Shown here piece after piece: positions 62,698-64,000 of a stretch of 64,000 nt of DNA. The stretch's first letter is position 1; every line of letters starts with the position of its first letter. Made by a program: the position numbers and the translations under genes. This stretch comes from Palleniella intestinalis (lineage in GTDB: Bacteria; Bacteroidota; Bacteroidia; Bacteroidales; Bacteroidaceae): positions 1 through 64,000 of the forward strand of contig NZ_JABKKG010000010.1 in NCBI RefSeq assembly GCF_013166595.1, in the 5' to 3' direction. The notes beneath the pieces were generated by a model. The model ran no database searches and was not told where the DNA came from. It worked only from the letters and a program-made list of their open reading frames with translations.

Positions 62698-64000
62698 TTA
62701 ATTTATCTTTGTTTTATTAGCCTTAATGTCTATCTGGTTGCCGGCATTAATGGCAATGGTTGCAGAAGCTTTCTGTTGGTGGGTAGTAGAATACTCCATG
62801 AATGCGGATTTAGCCTCCTCACGAATGTTGGTTGCTGTTACCTGCAAGTTGTTTTTCACCTGTTCATCCTTATTATCATTGACCTTGACAAACTGGTTGC
62901 TTTCTACGGTCAGCGAGTCATTGCGGTCTATGCTTGTGCTACGGTCATTGCCGGCATGTTCACGGATGTCATTATCGGCAGTGCGCTGCATATCATGACC
63001 TGCAGCCATGAAGATGTCGTTATCTGCACTGGCATTGATGTCGTGTCCGGCGTGCATGATTATATCGTTCTTCGCATATAATTCTATGTTGCCTGTTGAC
63101 TCCAGTTTTATCAGCTTTTGGTCGGTGGAGAAAGTTAGGATATAGTTCTCTTTTTCATTGTCATAGATACGGATATAGCCATCATTCCCTTCATCATGTA
63201 TTTCAATGGTGTGACCATTGCGGGTACGGATAGCCTTGACTTGGTTGCTGCTGTTATTGTTCGGCAGCCATGCTCCGTCCGGGTCACCTACACCATTATA
63301 TAATGTACCCTTCACAAAAGGGCGCTCAGCATTGCCACCCTCAAAGTCAATCATCACCTCCTCACCAATTTCCGGGATGAAGCTAAAGCCTTTTCCTCCA
63401 CCGGCATAGGGCTGGGAAAGACGAAGCCAAGGAGTCATCATGCTGTCGTCAAGCTGTGCCTGCCAATCAAACTGCACACGTATTCTGCCAAGGTTGTTAG
63501 GGTCTTCATTATCAGTAACCTTTGCGCGACAAGATGTGGCAACAGGATAGACATCACTGTCAGAATAGGGTGGGTAGTCGCAAGCTGAAGGGATTCCAAC
63601 GAAATGGTTACTATACATGTCATCAGAGGAGAAATAGTGCGCCATTTCGATTATAAGGATTTCATCCTGGTCCACATCACTCTTGGCGTTAGTGGATGAG
63701 TTTGTTATATAGTTGTCCTCAATGACAAGTACCGCACCTATTTTCAACTTTGAGCAATAGGTATTGCCTGAATAAGTAAGCATTTGTGCCTTCTCACCGC
63801 GAGCCTGCGTTTTCGTTGATGCGTTGAGGACGGTTTCCCTGCCATCATCATCTGCAAAACCACCGGAATGCAGGTTCTGCAATGTCGGTTTTATGAACTG
63901 TTCCTGTGAAGCGGCAAACACACGTTCACTCAGACTGTTGTACTCACGCTGCATTTCCTCAACACCTTCCTTCTGATTGGCATCATAGGCATTGTAGGAT
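62698..64000 (-). CDS. tssI: VgrG (TssI)-like spike protein, 5' part cut by the window edge
   Basis: The frame is open beyond 64000, so an ATG at 63954 is not taken as the start. Seen part: about 430 residues. It has the gp5-like OB domain (FDWQAQ, PWLRLSQPYAGGGKGF, IPEIGEEVMIDFEGGN, RPFVKGTLYNG), then RNGHTIEIHDEG and the repeat-rich needle part (DIxxxAGHDI, NDIREHAG, SLTVESN). VgrG is the spike that punctures the target and carries the PAAR tip. Beginning of the visible block. Confidence 0.92.
   Translation of the reverse strand, partial: SYNAYDANQKEGVEEMQREYNSLSERVFAASQEQFIKPTLQNLHSGGFADDDGRETVLNASTKTQARGEKAQMLTYSGNTYCSKLKIGAVLVIEDNYITNSSTNAKSDVDQDEILIIEMAHYFSSDDMYSNHFVGIPSACDYPPYSDSDVYPVATSCRAKVTDNEDPNNLGRIRVQFDWQAQLDDSMMTPWLRLSQPYAGGGKGFSFIPEIGEEVMIDFEGGNAERPFVKGTLYNGVGDPDGAWLPNNNSSNQVKAIRTRNGHTIEIHDEGNDGYIRIYDNEKENYILTFSTDQKLIKLESTGNIELYAKNDIIMHAGHDINASADNDIFMAAGHDMQRTADNDIREHAGNDRSTSIDRNDSLTVESNQFVKVNDNKDEQVKNNLQVTATNIREEAKSAFMEYSTTHQQKASATIAINAGNQIDIKANKTKIN

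Noticed and set aside
36985..64000. Extracellular contractile injection system rather than T6SS
   Set aside because: TssF, TssE, VgrG with PAAR-like tip and a TssK-like protein fit T6SS; no eCIS ATPase or tube genes are visible.

Overview
The window reads as a chromosome segment of a Bacteroidota bacterium, most likely order Bacteroidales (Prevotella/Bacteroides-like). The evidence is: promoters of the Bacteroidota form (TAnnTTTGC at -7), the DUF177-rpmF-fabH-era-der housekeeping block, an LptB ATPase, a class A beta-lactamase close to CfxA, a GH29 fucosidase next to an SGNH hydrolase, and type VI secretion baseplate genes of the Bacteroidota kind. No rRNA, tRNA, IS element or CRISPR array was recognised.

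Layout. (1) 0.2-7.8 kb, minus strand: DUF805 protein, TPR/aspartyl-protease protein, pgpA, a Ca2+-type P-ATPase, a DUF4407 protein and one unknown. A decayed second copy of the pgpA 3' end sits at the left edge. (2) 8.0-18.9 kb, minus strand: a Ter-type phospho-signalling cluster with three TerD paralogues, TerA, three vWA proteins (one TerY-like with a zinc ribbon), an AIM24-like protein, a PP2C phosphatase, a divergent kinase, a DUF805 protein and a TerB-domain protein. (3) 18.95-19.6 kb: non-coding, hairpin-rich. (4) 19.8-23.6 kb, plus strand: an ECF sigma factor, anti-sigma-like protein and two envelope proteins; a REP-like palindrome cluster; a DUF3791-DUF3990-DUF3791 toxin-antitoxin-like triad. 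(5) 23.7-33.0 kb: lptB, a CfxA-like beta-lactamase, a 21-bp tandem array, an iron-type alcohol dehydrogenase, and the der-era-fabH-rpmF-DUF177 block plus an M23 peptidase. (6) 33.4-36.8 kb, plus strand: AraC regulator, GH29, SGNH hydrolase.

(7) 37.0-64.0 kb is the most striking part: about 27 kb of tightly packed minus-strand genes running in from beyond the right edge. In transcription order they are VgrG, a PAAR-like (DUF4280) protein, a DUF2235 lipase-type effector candidate, a DUF2931-like protein (candidate immunity), then a full set of ubiquitin-like conjugation parts: a ubiquitin-like protein ending in Gly, an E2 with HPN and catalytic Cys, two envelope proteins, a membrane-anchored JAMM isopeptidase with an Rpn11-like active site, and a vWA-TM-RING-H2-like-6TM-FHA protein. 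After an outer-membrane barrel comes an E1 with a UBA2-like Cys arrangement, then TssG, TssK, TssE and TssF-like baseplate proteins, an unknown hydrophobic protein, a LysM glucosaminidase, a membrane Ser/Thr kinase, a WG-repeat-like secreted protein and a PP2C phosphatase. Gene order and spacing suggest one unit in which Ubl conjugation, phospho-threonine signalling (kinase/PP2C/FHA) and a contractile secretion baseplate are encoded together. Sheath, Hcp and ClpV genes are not in the window and may lie to the right. Whether this combination has been described cannot be checked here.
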